Source: Symsagittifera roscoffensis (lineage: Eukaryota > Xenacoelomorpha > Acoela > Convolutidae). Taken from it: DNA of 64,000 bases. The DNA is taken from contig NC_087069.1 of the NCBI RefSeq assembly GCF_963678635.1, forward strand, positions 1,114,948 to 1,178,947, in the 5' to 3' direction. Position numbers and translations under genes: made by a program. Position 1 is the first letter of the stretch. The number at the start of each line of letters is the position of its first letter. This document shows, piece by piece, positions 39,195-49,989 of the stretch. Under the pieces are notes generated by a model. It saw nothing but the letters and a program-made list of their open reading frames with translations. It had not been told where the DNA came from and made no database searches.

Positions 39195-40430
39195 ATGAGC
39201 GAAGCTTATGGCCTGCCATTGAACGCAAAATCCCTGATAGGGTCAATGATGGCCAACTTGTGCGGAAGCCACTACCCACTGCACATGGCGATAGTGGAAG
39301 CATCCAGCCAGAGAGTGCTGGTGGACAAGGCCTTCTCAGTGCCCAAGTGCGTGAGGTTGGCTCGGATATCGCATCACTCGCACAGGTTGTTGAGAAAAAT
39401 CAGAGGGACAGTACCAAAAGAATTGAGAGATGACTTGAGTGAAATTTGGGGAGAAGAACTTTTAAAGTTGGAGAGAGAGAACACAAGCGATCACGAGAGA
39501 CAAAACGTGATAGGAAAACCTGTGGGAAGTGCTCCAAACCTGGAAGATAACGACACGATGCATGAGAAAATGATGGAGCTTGAGCCTCTCTTGGAAGCCT
39601 CAGGGGAGCGTAACCTCAGGAGCATTGAGATCACCCATGGAGAATGCCCATGCCACTGTTTGGCACAAACGGTGTGGTATCCAGATCACAAGAACCTTTG
39701 CCTGGTGTGGGATATGGAAGAAATTCGGTCGATCAGACTACCGGATCACCGACAGAAGGTGACGCTCTTAGTAGTGAGTACGATGTTGGCTCTGAGATGG
39801 ATAGAAGAAAATATAACGAAGTATCGGGAAGCGACGACGCCAACGGCTGAGTCAATATACGCGATAGACTACAGCAGGAGACTCGAGTTGTTTGAGACTG
39901 CGTGCAAAGTATTCGCCATACCAACGGAAGTCAGACATGTATGGAGCCGCTTGAGGTACTTTCCATGGATTCGGGCGACACTGATGTCTTGGTTATACAT
40001 GACAACTAAAGATCACATGAGAAAACATCAAAAGGAGTATCGACAGTTGCAGGCAGAGATTGGGCCGGAAGCTTTCAAGAGACCCCTGTTAACCCATCGT
40101 AATGCGATCACGACAGGATGGAAGAGAGTGGGTAAAATGTCTAGAGACAATACCAAAGCGATGGAATCGATACTAGAGGAGGACCTGGCGAAGAACGTGA
40201 GCTTGAGCCTGCACAACTCCTTTTGTTTGAACCGAGAAGCTAGGGTGAAGGCACTACCCAGCCAGGCAAAGAGGTTGCAAGAGCAAAGAGAATGGATGCG
40301 ATCCTATGAACAGCTGAAGGCTTGGGAGGAGATTGTGATTAGCTCCGATGATGAAGAGGAACTGTTGAGACAGTTTGCCGTATCTAGTACTTCAGGGTGC
40401 AGTACCTCCAAGGCGAAGAGTGCGAGATGA
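39195..40430 (+). CDS. Accessory ORF D, 411 aa, unknown
   Basis: It starts at ATG 39195, six bases after the stop of ORF C and in the same frame. It may be one longer protein interrupted by a TGA, or a separately initiated product. Features: an early His-rich stretch (CGSHYPLHM), a Cys/His patch (HGECPCHCLAQTVWYPDH, about residues 147-164), long helices, and a Ser-rich acidic tail (SSDDEEELL). No known domain and no signal peptide or membrane anchor, so an envelope role is unlikely. Confidence 0.7.
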   Translation: MSEAYGLPLNAKSLIGSMMANLCGSHYPLHMAIVEASSQRVLVDKAFSVPKCVRLARISHHSHRLLRKIRGTVPKELRDDLSEIWGEELLKLERENTSDHERQNVIGKPVGSAPNLEDNDTMHEKMMELEPLLEASGERNLRSIEITHGECPCHCLAQTVWYPDHKNLCLVWDMEEIRSIRLPDHRQKVTLLVVSTMLALRWIEENITKYREATTPTAESIYAIDYSRRLELFETACKVFAIPTEVRHVWSRLRYFPWIRATLMSWLYMTTKDHMRKHQKEYRQLQAEIGPEAFKRPLLTHRNAITTGWKRVGKMSRDNTKAMESILEEDLAKNVSLSLHNSFCLNREARVKALPSQAKRLQEQREWMRSYEQLKAWEEIVISSDDEEELLRQFAVSSTSGCSTSKAKSAR

Positions 40431-40858
40431 GTGGGTGGCTCGGATGGATCTTGAGTATTGAGAGGGAAAGGGGGCTTGAGCGTGGATCCGATGGAAACTT
40501 GGATTCACGAAAAAGAATATTTAACAAAGCAAATATTGTTATTAATGTACTATATTTATTATATAAATCAAAATGCTGCATGACAATTTCCTGATTGAAT
40601 GGGACAAAAGAAATTTTAAATGATTGGCTTAAAAAGCGAGAATTCAAGGGTGCAGGTGTGTGCAGATTTTGATTGCTGTTTAGCGATAGTGTGAAAATTT
40701 TACATGGCTGTGAATTTTGGGGTGTAGATAAGCTTAAGTCTGCTGCAAACTTCTGTAAATGACCACTGCCACTGAATCTTGAGCAACACTCGGTTTTCTG
40801 GGACTCACTGGCAGAAGACAGCACGCGATGAGGACATCGATCTCGAGTCCGGGGAGTA
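40431..40858 (+). other. Retroelement 3' untranslated region
   Basis: AT-rich sequence between the last ORF and the 3' LTR. It ends in a purine-rich stretch (gagtccggggag) that may serve as the polypurine tract. No gene seen. Confidence 0.6.
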
Positions 40859-41761
40859 TGTGCCAGTCGGTCATATTTGGAAGTTTGACCTTGAGAGAAG
40901 CAAAAAACACTTAATTTTGGAGTGAAATTTAATTTTTCAAAATTTCGAATGGAGCCTGTCATGCACGATTTTCTCGCGATAACTGAAAATCACAAAAGAG
41001 AAGTCAGAACAATCGAGTAACAATCGCGGGAAAGTTGCTAGAAAAATCAGTGGGAAATTGCTATTCGCAACTTCAGTAGCAATAATAATCTAGAGTAGAG
41101 CTGTCCCATCTAAAACAGAGACGAGCGCATTCCCACGAACTGGATTGTTGTGATTGGAGTATTATTATTAACTGGACCAGAGTGAACCTTCGGTGGAAAG
41201 GTGGACAGCTAGAGTGTCCCAATGGTTCACGAGAACTTACAGTCTAGAGTACAAACTTGTTCTTGTTGTTAAAACTGACAAACATTGAACTCATTTTAGT
41301 TACTTTATTAATTCTTGAGTTGCTCGCCGACTTATTTACTTCCTGGTTCTTGAGCGTGCTACAATGTGAGTACTAATTTAAATTTCTAGAGTGTGTTTTA
41401 TGATTGTTATGTTGAGGTAAGGCGAGTTTTAGGTTGATCCATCTGAAATGGATCAAAGTTCCACTGTCTAATAAAAAATAACTTAACGGATTGTTCCGAC
41501 CCGGTTTTTAACGGCGTTCATGTATTTTGGGTATCTTGAGACCTAAGTATGGGGACGTTCTTAATTCTAGAGTGGGGGGATACTTTGGTAGTAGCCTTAA
41601 GCAGTAGCGGGTCGTAGTCTCATGTCACAAGCGAACCGAATTGGCTCCGACTGATTTGAGGTGGAAAAACACAAGAGATAGCGTCCCTGACACTTGAGCC
41701 AATAGTTATAGGGCCTATTTTTCTTAAGCCTCATGTGTGACTGCAGTAGACGAATGTTACA
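40859..41761 (+). repeat. 3' LTR
   Basis: It aligns base for base with 877-1779, with about 14 mismatches. AATAAA is at 41470-41475. It is preceded by a short purine run (ggggag) that may be the polypurine tract. It is followed directly by the GCTT duplication and the resumed host frame. Confidence 0.93.
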
Positions 41762-41790
41762 GCTTGAACTACCGATGTGACTACAGATGA
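41762..41790 (+). pseudogene. Displaced last codons of the cysteine-rich host gene
   Basis: Directly after the 3' LTR the bases GCTT repeat those just before the 5' LTR. Read in the frame of the 669-876 exon, the sequence gives eight more residues, including a cysteine four residues after the previous one, then TGA at 41788-41790. This completes the second C-x5-C-x5-C-x4-C module. Matching frame, spacing and duplicated target site together make this the original gene end rather than chance. Confidence 0.85.
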
Positions 41791-41949
41791 TGTGAACACC
41801 CATTCTGTGAACACTCTGCAACTAAGAATCAACTATGAAAATATCACTATCTGTCTGCATTCATCTTTTTCCGAGTACCACAATCTTAGTCGGTCGCGCA
41901 TGTTGATAGTGCATAGATGCGATCCAAGTTGCGATATGGTCGGTTAAGA

Positions 41950-41955
41950 AATAAA
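41950..41955 (+). terminator. AATAAA poly(A) signal of the split host gene
   Basis: A canonical AATAAA lies 160 bases after the displaced stop codon, a normal distance for a nematode 3' UTR. After the insertion it is 41 kb from the promoter. Confidence 0.5.
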
Positions 41956-44287
41956 TCGCGTACCTTGTCTAATGTTTTCCATAATCGTTATGTACAACCA
42001 AACGCTCGTTATGTACAACCAAACGCAAGAAAAAGCAAATTTATCATTCCTGTACCCCATAATATTTTTAATTACTAAATCACCTTCATCTAAACGTTCC
42101 GTTCATTTGAACAATAAGGGGACTTGTATTCGGGGGTGTTTAAATGGTTTAGTTGTTTGATCATACAGGAGGGGTAGATGTTGAGATGTTGATCATACAA
42201 GAGGGGGGGGGGGGGGGGTGCGTGGTCGGGTCAGCCTCGCTCTGTATTAGGATTGGGTTTAGAGTCTACAATGTATTAAGAGGGAATACCGATGATGGTA
42301 AGATTTTAGGGTTTGTGTGATGGTAAGATAATGGTAAGAAAGACGATTTTTTTTTGGTTTTGTGTAAAAATGTAGTTCGGCGCGGGTTATCTAATTGGGA
42401 GGTCTTTTAATTAACATATGAAGGTTTTTAATAAGATTTTTGGTACATGGTAAGTAAGTGGTAAAAGTTTTTGGGTAAAATTTTTTTTGCGAAATAAATG
42501 AACTTCCAAAACACGAAATAAATGATCTTCCAAAACACGAAGTTTGTTATAATTCGACCTATTAACTAAATTAATAGATATTCTTACTTTTTTTGTACTT
42601 GAAACAATGCTGAAACCTACTGAAACTTCAAAAAAATCCATGGTTTATGGAAAAAATTGGGGGAATCACATAGTTTGGTTAATTTGTTTGTTGCTTCTGA
42701 TCTAATTAAAACAATATAAATACGTACAAATTGAGTTCAAATTGTATTTTAAACGGCATCATGTTGAGACATTGATACAAAAACTTGAAAAGTATTTTCA
42801 TACCAAATACGATAAGTTTTAACATGATTGAGCCAGAAAGCGGGTTATATAAAGCTCTCAACATATAAAGCTCATAAGAGCTGAATCAAAACTGAAACTT
42901 CCGAATTCTCGGGAAAATAGTGAAATTAATCGTAATTTTTCAGAAAGTAAAAAAATATAATCGAATCTATCCAAAAAGTTCCACTTTCAACCTTTTTTTG
43001 GTAATTAACTGAATAATTTTTTATCCAATTCAAGAAGATTTGAAAAAGGACTCTCAATTCAAATGAACATTAGGAGCAATATTCTACAAAATTTTTAGAT
43101 CAAACTCCGTAATTTAACTCGGTTTTTTCTCAATCATTAACCCAAATTTGAGAAGTTTTTCACGTTAATAATAATGAATTTCAGATCTATGATGGAAAAT
43201 GAACAGTTAATTGCTAGAAACGTTCTATGTTTTAAGGTTATTCTTGCTTTCTGCTTAATGCATGGTTTCACTATTGAACACACTTTGCAAGAAAATTTAG
43301 TAAGAACTGGAGAATTTAGGAGGAAAATAGTATCAATTGACGAACAATTTGCTGGCAGAAATGAAATTAGAACTGATACCGTCTGATTATTACGATCAAA
43401 GATGTAAATGCCTTCCTCAAGGTTCTCTTGTTCTGTTGCTACAGTAAATTATTTAAGCAAAAAAACAACTTTCGGGATCATTAAAAATCACTTTTCTTGC
43501 AAACTAGTTTTTAAATCGCTTTCTATTTTTGATTTATGACGGAAGTTTTCTCAAAAATATCCAAGTGAGAAAGCATCGGTGCTAATTTAAGCATTCAAAA
43601 ACATATGTACATATTGAGAATATAAAGGTGTTTTTTACGATTTAAGAACAAAATCAGAGCAATTCTTTTAGTTATAATCTGAAAACATCCGGAAATACGC
43701 AAGGGAATCTAGTTTTTAACATCTACAATACCTAAAAAAATTTTTAAAGAGCGCGTCTCAAAAAATTGATTTAGGAAAAAAAATAAAGGTGCAAACTGGA
43801 ACATTTTTATAGTTTTTCGATTTTTTGAAGCAAAAAACTCTATAGTAAAAATAATGAAATGTAGATCTTGAAAGCAAGTTTCTAATTTATGCTTCATGTA
43901 TCTTCTTTCAAAAGATATCGAATTGGGTTTATTTTACGAAAAATATCCTCAAAACATCTGATTTTTTATATAAAATTACCTAAAATATCAAATGATAGCA
44001 AGTTTTTCTAATGAATAACACATAAATACAAATCGTTGACACTTTTTCTAACGTAATTTTCCTCAAGATATACTTTGTAAGCAAAACTCTGAGAATTAGT
44101 AAAATTATCTGAGAATTCCTAATGAATTAAATTGAGTTTTTATTTCATTTTAGAATTTTCTCAGTTTCTGCTTCATCTACTATCTACCAATTTAATCCAA
44201 TATGAACAAATATTCAATTGAATGTATCGTTTCAGTGAACATTTGAATGTATCAATTGAATGTATCGAAAACAATTTCAGTGAAAAA
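41956..44287. other. AT-rich intergenic DNA with a G16 tract
   Basis: No convincing gene. A run of 16 G is at 42203-42218, just after two copies of 'gatcatacaagagggg'. A possible exon at 43187-43386 (after tttcag; 'MMENEQLIARNVLCF') ends in a stop and has no domain, so it is not called. Confidence 0.5.
42203..42218 (+). repeat. G16 homopolymer
   Basis: Sixteen consecutive G. Long poly-G/C tracts are a known feature of Caenorhabditis genomes and can form G-quadruplexes; in C. elegans they need the DOG-1 helicase for stability. Confidence 0.9.
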
Positions 44288-44435
44288 ATTGAATGTATCG
44301 AAAAATGTATCGTTTCAGTGAACATTCAATAATCCGAAGCTAAATTAAGGCCGAGAACGTTTCAGTGAACAATTGAATGTATCGAAAAATGTATCGTTTC
44401 AGTGAACATTCAATAATCCGAAGCTAAATTAAGGC
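44288..44435 (+). repeat. 83-bp-period tandem duplication
   Basis: A 65-bp segment (attgaatgtatcgaaaaatg ... aattaaggcc) occurs at 44288-44352 and again, unchanged or nearly so, at 44371-44435. Shorter fragments of it ('gaatgtatcg', 'tttcagtgaac') precede it from 44210. Confidence 0.85.
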
Positions 44436-45097
44436 CATAAACCTTTTGCTAAGTCTTTAAAAGATTTTCTCAACCTGATAACTCTATATTACTGTTTCAA
44501 CACAAACATTAGTTTTTTCATCTTTTCCAGGGAAGTTGTCAATTTTTTTTCTGAAATCGTCAAACAACAGTATAAAACTATATTTCTTGATAAACCAACC
44601 CCCATTATCTGCTTAATAACTAACTACTCTATAAATCTTTTTACAGTCACAATTCAGAGAAAACTTTAAAATGGCAACTAGGCAAAACCTTTCAATTAGT
44701 CGATAATTCAGAAATATTCAGTTTTTTTAACATTTTTTAAACAAATTTTTACCCACCCATCAGCTTATGTTCTGCACTTTTACTACAAATTTGTCGCAAC
44801 AAAGTCTCAGCAAGCTTGCAATCAATGGAGTTTTTACTGTTGATTAAAGATTTTTGGATCGATTTCCATGGAAACCTTCACTACAATTCGAACTAGATTT
44901 TTCTTGTCTGTATTGTCAGTCAAAACTTTTGAATAAAAAAACGATACATCAAAAATTGTGATGAAAAAACTGCATAATTCTTACCAAAAAGTTTCAAATT
45001 CATCACAATTGTATTTCAGTCTCATTCACAATTGTATTTCAGTCTCATTAACATTCTTAGTAGTTTGTCCTAAGTTTTTAATAAAAAAATTATTATT

Positions 45098-45329
45098 TTA
45101 CCTTCTCTTGGAATCTGTATGGAGACTGCTGGGCACATAAATTGACATTATGTTGACAATGCTTCTTCTTGAAATGATTAGTGAGTTCCTAGCTGCTTTA
45201 AGGACAAAAATTATAGTGCGAACACTTCAAAACATCACAGGTTCTACGATGTATTGATGCGTGTAAGCGAGTGTATTCTCTGCAACATTCAAGACATGCA
45301 GCTTTTTCGTTTCTACTCAGTGACGGCAT
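45098..45329 (-). pseudogene. Zinc-finger pseudogene (copy 1)
   Basis: ATG 45329 opens 'MPSLSRNEKAACLECC', followed by H-x4-C and KC-x5-C elements. In-frame TAA (45198-45200) and TAG (45189-45191) interrupt it, but coding resemblance continues (ELTNHFKKKHCQHN). The layout parallels the plus-strand relic at 51607: same MP-x-L-x-RNEK start, same Cys/His order, same H-x3-KKH block. Both look like decayed members of one C2H2-type family. Confidence 0.55.
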
Positions 45330-45514
45330 CTCAATAAGTACAGAAAGATTAAATGGGAGATTTAAAATGTCCCAAATTTTTAGATAAGAAGAGTTGAATA
45401 GCCTCAAAAAATGAATGAAAGTGAATAAAAACAGCAAACTTATTAACCTGAAAGAAAATTAGAATAGATATGCTATTTAGCCTAGCTGAAGTAAAATTTA
45501 TCCAATCTAACCAG

Positions 45515-45815
45515 GGAGTTTTGCTATCAATCAATCAGAATCGAGCTTTAATTAAAAGGAAATTTTTATCTTCTCTGATATCAACCAATAAGAATCGAGC
45601 TTCAATAGTCATGAAATTTTCAACAAGTTTAATGTTAACCAATCAGAATTGAGCTTCATTAGTCATGGATTTTTCATTGAATTTATTGTCAACCAATCAG
45701 AAATGAGCTCTACTTCTCATGATTTTTTCAACAATTTTGATATCGTTCGTAGATATTGAGGATTCCTTCACAGGTAGTATTTGTGGTAATAACCAATCAG
45801 AATGAAGTTTTCACA
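45515..45815 (+). repeat. Degenerate tandem array with CCAATCAGAA cores
   Basis: Five to six units of about 60 bp, each with 'aaccaatcagaatcgagctt' or variants, then 'cattagtcatg' and 'ttttcaac'. The same CCAATCAGAATCGAG core is found in MITEs elsewhere in the window. Confidence 0.75.
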
Positions 45816-48319
45816 TATTTTCAAATACTTTGTAGATCAGAACCAAACTATGTTTATGAGACTTCCTAATCAATCAATTTTATTGATTTTTTCTAACATA
45901 ACTAAGATATAAAACTAACAACAAAGTGGGATAATTGAGATTTCTTGTCTGGTTCATATTGTTTTTTCGATACTCAATTCAAATTTTAAAATTTCGATCA
46001 ATATTTTTTCGATTTGTTCTATATCTAACCAGTGAAAAAAAAATTACCAAAACATACATTTTTATGAATTTCTTTTTGGTATATTTTAGTATAAACAACT
46101 GGAAGTCTTTTAATTTTGGATAATGGATTAAAAGATATTCTGACAAATCTAGATTTTGTATTTGTATCAAATTCAAAACAGTAATCGAAATAATGTTCAT
46201 TATCTCCAATTTTTGTTTCATAGGCTCTTCCATTGTTTTGTTTTTTACTGATAGACCACTGAATATGACTTACATCTTCTAGATAAAAACATTGTTGATA
46301 AATTTGGCAGCACTCTTCTTTTCCTAAATCTCATCTCCATCTTTTTATCAAAACTATTGAAATTTCAGTGTTTCCATACAATTTAAAACTAATACAATCT
46401 CCATCGTAATAACAATCATCATACAACGTTTTTCCTTATTGAGAGTCTGATTAATTGCAAGGAAATTGTGGTATCCAATCAAGACCTCAAATTAAGGCAA
46501 AAAAAATGAAAACAACCAATGAAGTTCAGAAAATCGAAAAATAAATGCTAATGTTTTCAACTACCTTCTTGTTTGTAATTTCGTTCAAATAAGACAAAAT
46601 TCACCAAAATTTAGAAAAAAAAAACATTAATCAAATAAGTTTATTTGTAATTTCCTAAGCAAATACTGGAAAATCTTTTTCATAATTGGTTAGTATTTTA
46701 TTAGAGAATACTATGTCAATTTTGATTAATTTTTTATGTTTTGACTAACTTTTCCTCAGATATCCTAGCTCTAATTGTGCACTTCAGTGAAAACAAACAG
46801 GTTTGATTCAACAATATTTTTCAATTAACTAAATAAATGAGACATCATAAAGCATTACTGAGGTTTGCAATTATCAGCGAACATAAAGTCTCCCAAAGTT
46901 TGGGGCAATTCTTTGAATTCGTTCAAAGTGTAGTTGACATAGGCACAACTTATTTCATTGCTTCATTCTCTTTTGCAGTGAAGAGTCGATTCTGAATGTG
47001 GGGAGGTTTGTTGAAATTGTATTACTCGATTGTGACACACTCTCTTCATGTTGTTTTGTTTGTTGCTATTTCATATACTCTATTACAGATGACGAGCTCC
47101 TGATCCATAGTTGATTCTTTACCAAATCTGGCTTCATATATAGGTACGAGTCCAAGATTTTCAGCATCGTGAATAACAGTATTCAGGATTGCCGATATTG
47201 CTTCTCCTTCTTTTCACAAAGATACACTTGGTGGGACTTTTCAAATTGTCCCAAATCAATTATTTTTAGCACGGTTCAAAGTATTTTTCCCCTTATAGGA
47301 TTTTTGGAACCAAACGAATCCCCCAATTCTTTTTTGATTTTTTGAAAAATCAAAATAGTTGGGACTATTAACTTCTCTCGAAAATATTTTGAGGAGCAAA
47401 CTGATCAGATCAGGAGAAATGAGAGAAATGATTTTGAAAATGAATGAAAATGGAAGTAAGCAGGATGAGTCATCGCGGTTTCCATATATGGAAGTAGTGT
47501 CAAATATGGAAGGATTTTACCTATATGGAAATTGTTTAGGCGTTATTACTACTGAATAATTCCACCATTTTCTGCAAAAACAATTTTTCCCAATGGTAGC
47601 CGCTATGTGTCAAGCTTTTCCCAGCTTTCATTCAGATTATAAAAAAAAGTCATTGTTTATTTCTGTTTCCAACGAATTATACGGTAAATACATAGTCACC
47701 CAAGATTATTGCGTGTCTACTCACAATTCCTTTTGTTCCTTGGGAAGTTGCAAAATTCATTTAATTTCAATATGAACATCTCTTAGCCAAATTCTTCGGA
47801 GATTATACAAATATAAATTTATATATCAAGAAACAGATTATCCTTACACTTTGTACAAACACAGGTTCTTTTCGAGTATTGTCACATCAAGTATGGAAGT
47901 ATTCAATCAGTTTAGTTGCGGAGTTCAGCAAAATTTACGATGAGAAGGAGCTGAAAAAATACCAAGCGTATCAAGGAAACGACTCGTTCAGAAAAAGTTC
48001 AAAAACCATTATCAAAGTTCTAATCAAAAACTTGCATCTACGCAAACTCTGGGCTCAGTATTTTTAGACAGAATTCGATAAGTTCAAAACTCAAAATATG
48101 AATCTGATTTGTTCAAAATAGTTGATTGTTTTGTTGATGGTTCTGGTTCTGTAAATAGTGAGCGTGTCAATTTTTCTATTAATTTTTGATTTTTTCTCCA
48201 TAAAGATCTTATCAAAGTTGTTTTTCTTTTAATTCAAATGCTGTTCAACGACTAATTTTTCGTTAAATGTTTTTACATATTAACTATTTGAACAAATATG
48301 AGTTATTTTAAGAACGTTT
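45816..48319. other. AT-rich intergenic DNA
   Basis: No intact gene. A short plus-strand stretch near 47215-47300 (GGTFQIVPNQLF) resembles the DGTF block of MULE transposases but is followed by a stop. Small open frames at 47359-47559 and 47879-48067 show no domain. Confidence 0.4.
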
Positions 48320-49030
48320 TTTTTGCAGGACGCAACTTTTTTCTTACTCTTAAAAATACATATATTTGCAAAAATTTATTTTCCTTTTTCCTATTGTTTA
48401 GAAAAACTCATAACTGATGACTTTGAGTGCTGTTCTCTTTTTATTACATTGTTTATCTGATATTTTTGATCAATATACTTGCAATAAATGAATTTTTTGA
48501 TGATCAGAAATAAAACACATAAATTCTTTTACAGTTTTTGCATATAGCAAAAATTTTTGTAAATTTGTTGCACACTTGCTGAAAAAACCGAAAAAAAATC
48601 TCGCAAAACAAAAAAAATTGAAATAATTATATTCGCATTTTAAAGAAAAATGTAACAAGATTTTCTTGCACTGTTAATAATTAAAGTTAAAATTTATTAA
48701 CAATTATGCAAAATTTTCCGAAAAAATTTTTTGCATGACCCAACTTTTGTATTGATTTTTTAAAAAACATACGCAAAAACCAAATTTCTTTTTTCTTATG
48801 CAAATGCAAAAAAAAACAAAAAGTTTTATTGTAAAAAATTTGTTAATTTATTGCCAAAAAATTTTCATAATTGATGACTCTGAGTGGTATTCCTTATCGA
48901 AATAAAATGTTTTTCTGAGGATTTTGATCAATATACATGCAAAAAAGAATTTTTCAATGATCAAAGTTAGAACGAAGAAATTCAAAAATTTTAATTTTCA
49001 ACAGTGCAAGAAAATCTTGTTACAGTTTTT
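48320..49030. repeat. Imperfect direct duplication with an inverted 22-bp motif
   Basis: The segments 48325-48515 and 48730-48980 align in order ('gatgactttgagtg' vs 'gatgactctgagtg', then 'ttttgatcaatatacttgc' vs 'ttttgatcaatatacatgc'). A perfect inverted pair, aacaagattttcttgcactg plus tt, sits near 48654-48676 and 49000-49022. Probably an old nested transposon. Confidence 0.6.
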
Positions 49031-49448
49031 TTAAAATCGAAAATATTTAATAGAAATTTTCCTAATTTGCGAGATTTTCTTTGATTTTTTTTGTGTAAGC
49101 CAGAAATATTGTAAAAATTTTTGCATGTTGCAAAAATTAATGTTAAGTTTTTAACAAGTTTGCAAAAATTGTGATAATTTTTTTTGTCATGTGTGAGTAA
49201 ATTGATGTGAAATTTTTACAATATGTTAAAATTGATTCAATTTTGTTGCCATCTTTATAACAATTTTTTTAAAAATTTTTTAAGAATTGCAGAATTAGTT
49301 TGATTTCCATTAAGTTTTTCAACAACTTTATATTTGCAATTTTTTAACAAACTTTTCTATGACCTTATCTCTTTGTTCTTATCTGTTTGAAAAAAATACT
49401 AGATGCAAAGAAATTAAATTACAAAAAACAAGACAACAATCAAATTAT

Positions 49449-49946
49449 TTACAAATCAAAGAGCAGTCGAGCAGCTGAGTTCTCAAAATTTTGCAAGTTC
49501 TCAATGGAGTGCAAAGCTGGTTTTGCCTCAATCACTGGTAGTTCTCTTGGTGGTTCGCTGACTGGAGTTCTTGGCTCAGAGAACCCCTCAACCTCTTCGA
49601 TGCTAATTGGGTTGTTCACAGACTTCTCTTACCAGGGAAAGAGGAAATCGTCGAATGGTTGAGACATATATCTAGAGTCAGGAGTTTCGGGGTAGTTCAT
49701 TCCTCCATCAGCTCAGCCACTTCCTCTATCATTTGCATTTCTCCAAGATGGTTCTCATGGGTACTTGCGTTATATGATGTTCGTTGAAATCTCTGCGTAT
49801 CACCTCCACCATGTGCCAGACGTGGATTGGGATGCCCATTCGTGCCAGAAAAACTCCACAAACTGTTTCTCGGACTTGATTTGTACTAAATCAGCCAAAA
49901 ACTCAACCGAGAACATAAGGTTGTTGTTTTGCACTGAGAAGATCAT
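49449..49946 (-). pseudogene. Broken unknown gene on the minus strand
   Basis: ATG 49946 starts MIFSVQNNNLMFSVEF with a pyrimidine-rich 5' flank. Coding character continues to TAA 49449 ('PISIEEVEGFSEPRTPVSEP ... RLLFDL'), but only by changing frame at least twice and passing a stop (near 49635). One break falls in a T run next to the 'GIPIHVWHMVEVIRRDFNEH' segment. It could be a pseudogene or a gene with consensus errors. Function unknown. The plus frame at 49387-49662 is its shadow. Confidence 0.5.
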
Positions 49947-49989
49947 TTTGAGCAAGAAGTTGCGAGGGAAGTTGAATAAGTGAAAGATT

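Larger units (their letters stand above)
877..41761 (+). mobile_element. Giant Ty3/gypsy-type LTR retroelement (about 23.1 kb plus a nested Polinton)
   Basis: Two 903-bp LTRs bound the element and differ at about 14 sites (about 1.6 %), so insertion is fairly recent. The TSD is GCTT (874-877 and 41762-41765) if the LTR starts with GTGCC, or GCT if it starts with the canonical TG; this one-base ambiguity cannot be settled here. Internal order: leader with tandem repeats, gag, protease-RT-RNase H, integrase, then about 9 kb of extra ORFs. The pol order (RT before integrase) is that of Ty3/gypsy. A 17.8-kb Polinton sits in the leader. No canonical TGG primer-binding site directly follows the 5' LTR, and the polypurine tract before the 3' LTR is short (ggggag). 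Confidence 0.92.

Noticed and set aside
39116-39433. 105-codon ORF overlapping accessory ORFs C and D.
   Set aside because: It is a shadow frame of the longer ORFs C and D and has no features of its own.
37272-40430. Envelope gene of an endogenous retrovirus, because of the position after pol.
   Set aside because: No signal peptide, fusion peptide, furin-like site or membrane anchor is visible in ORFs B-D.
43187-43386. Possible host exon after a tttcag acceptor.
   Set aside because: It ends in a stop, has no domain, and no neighbouring exon could be joined.
47215-47300. Short MULE-like block (GGTFQIVPNQLF).
   Set aside because: Too short and followed at once by a stop; no terminal repeats found around it.
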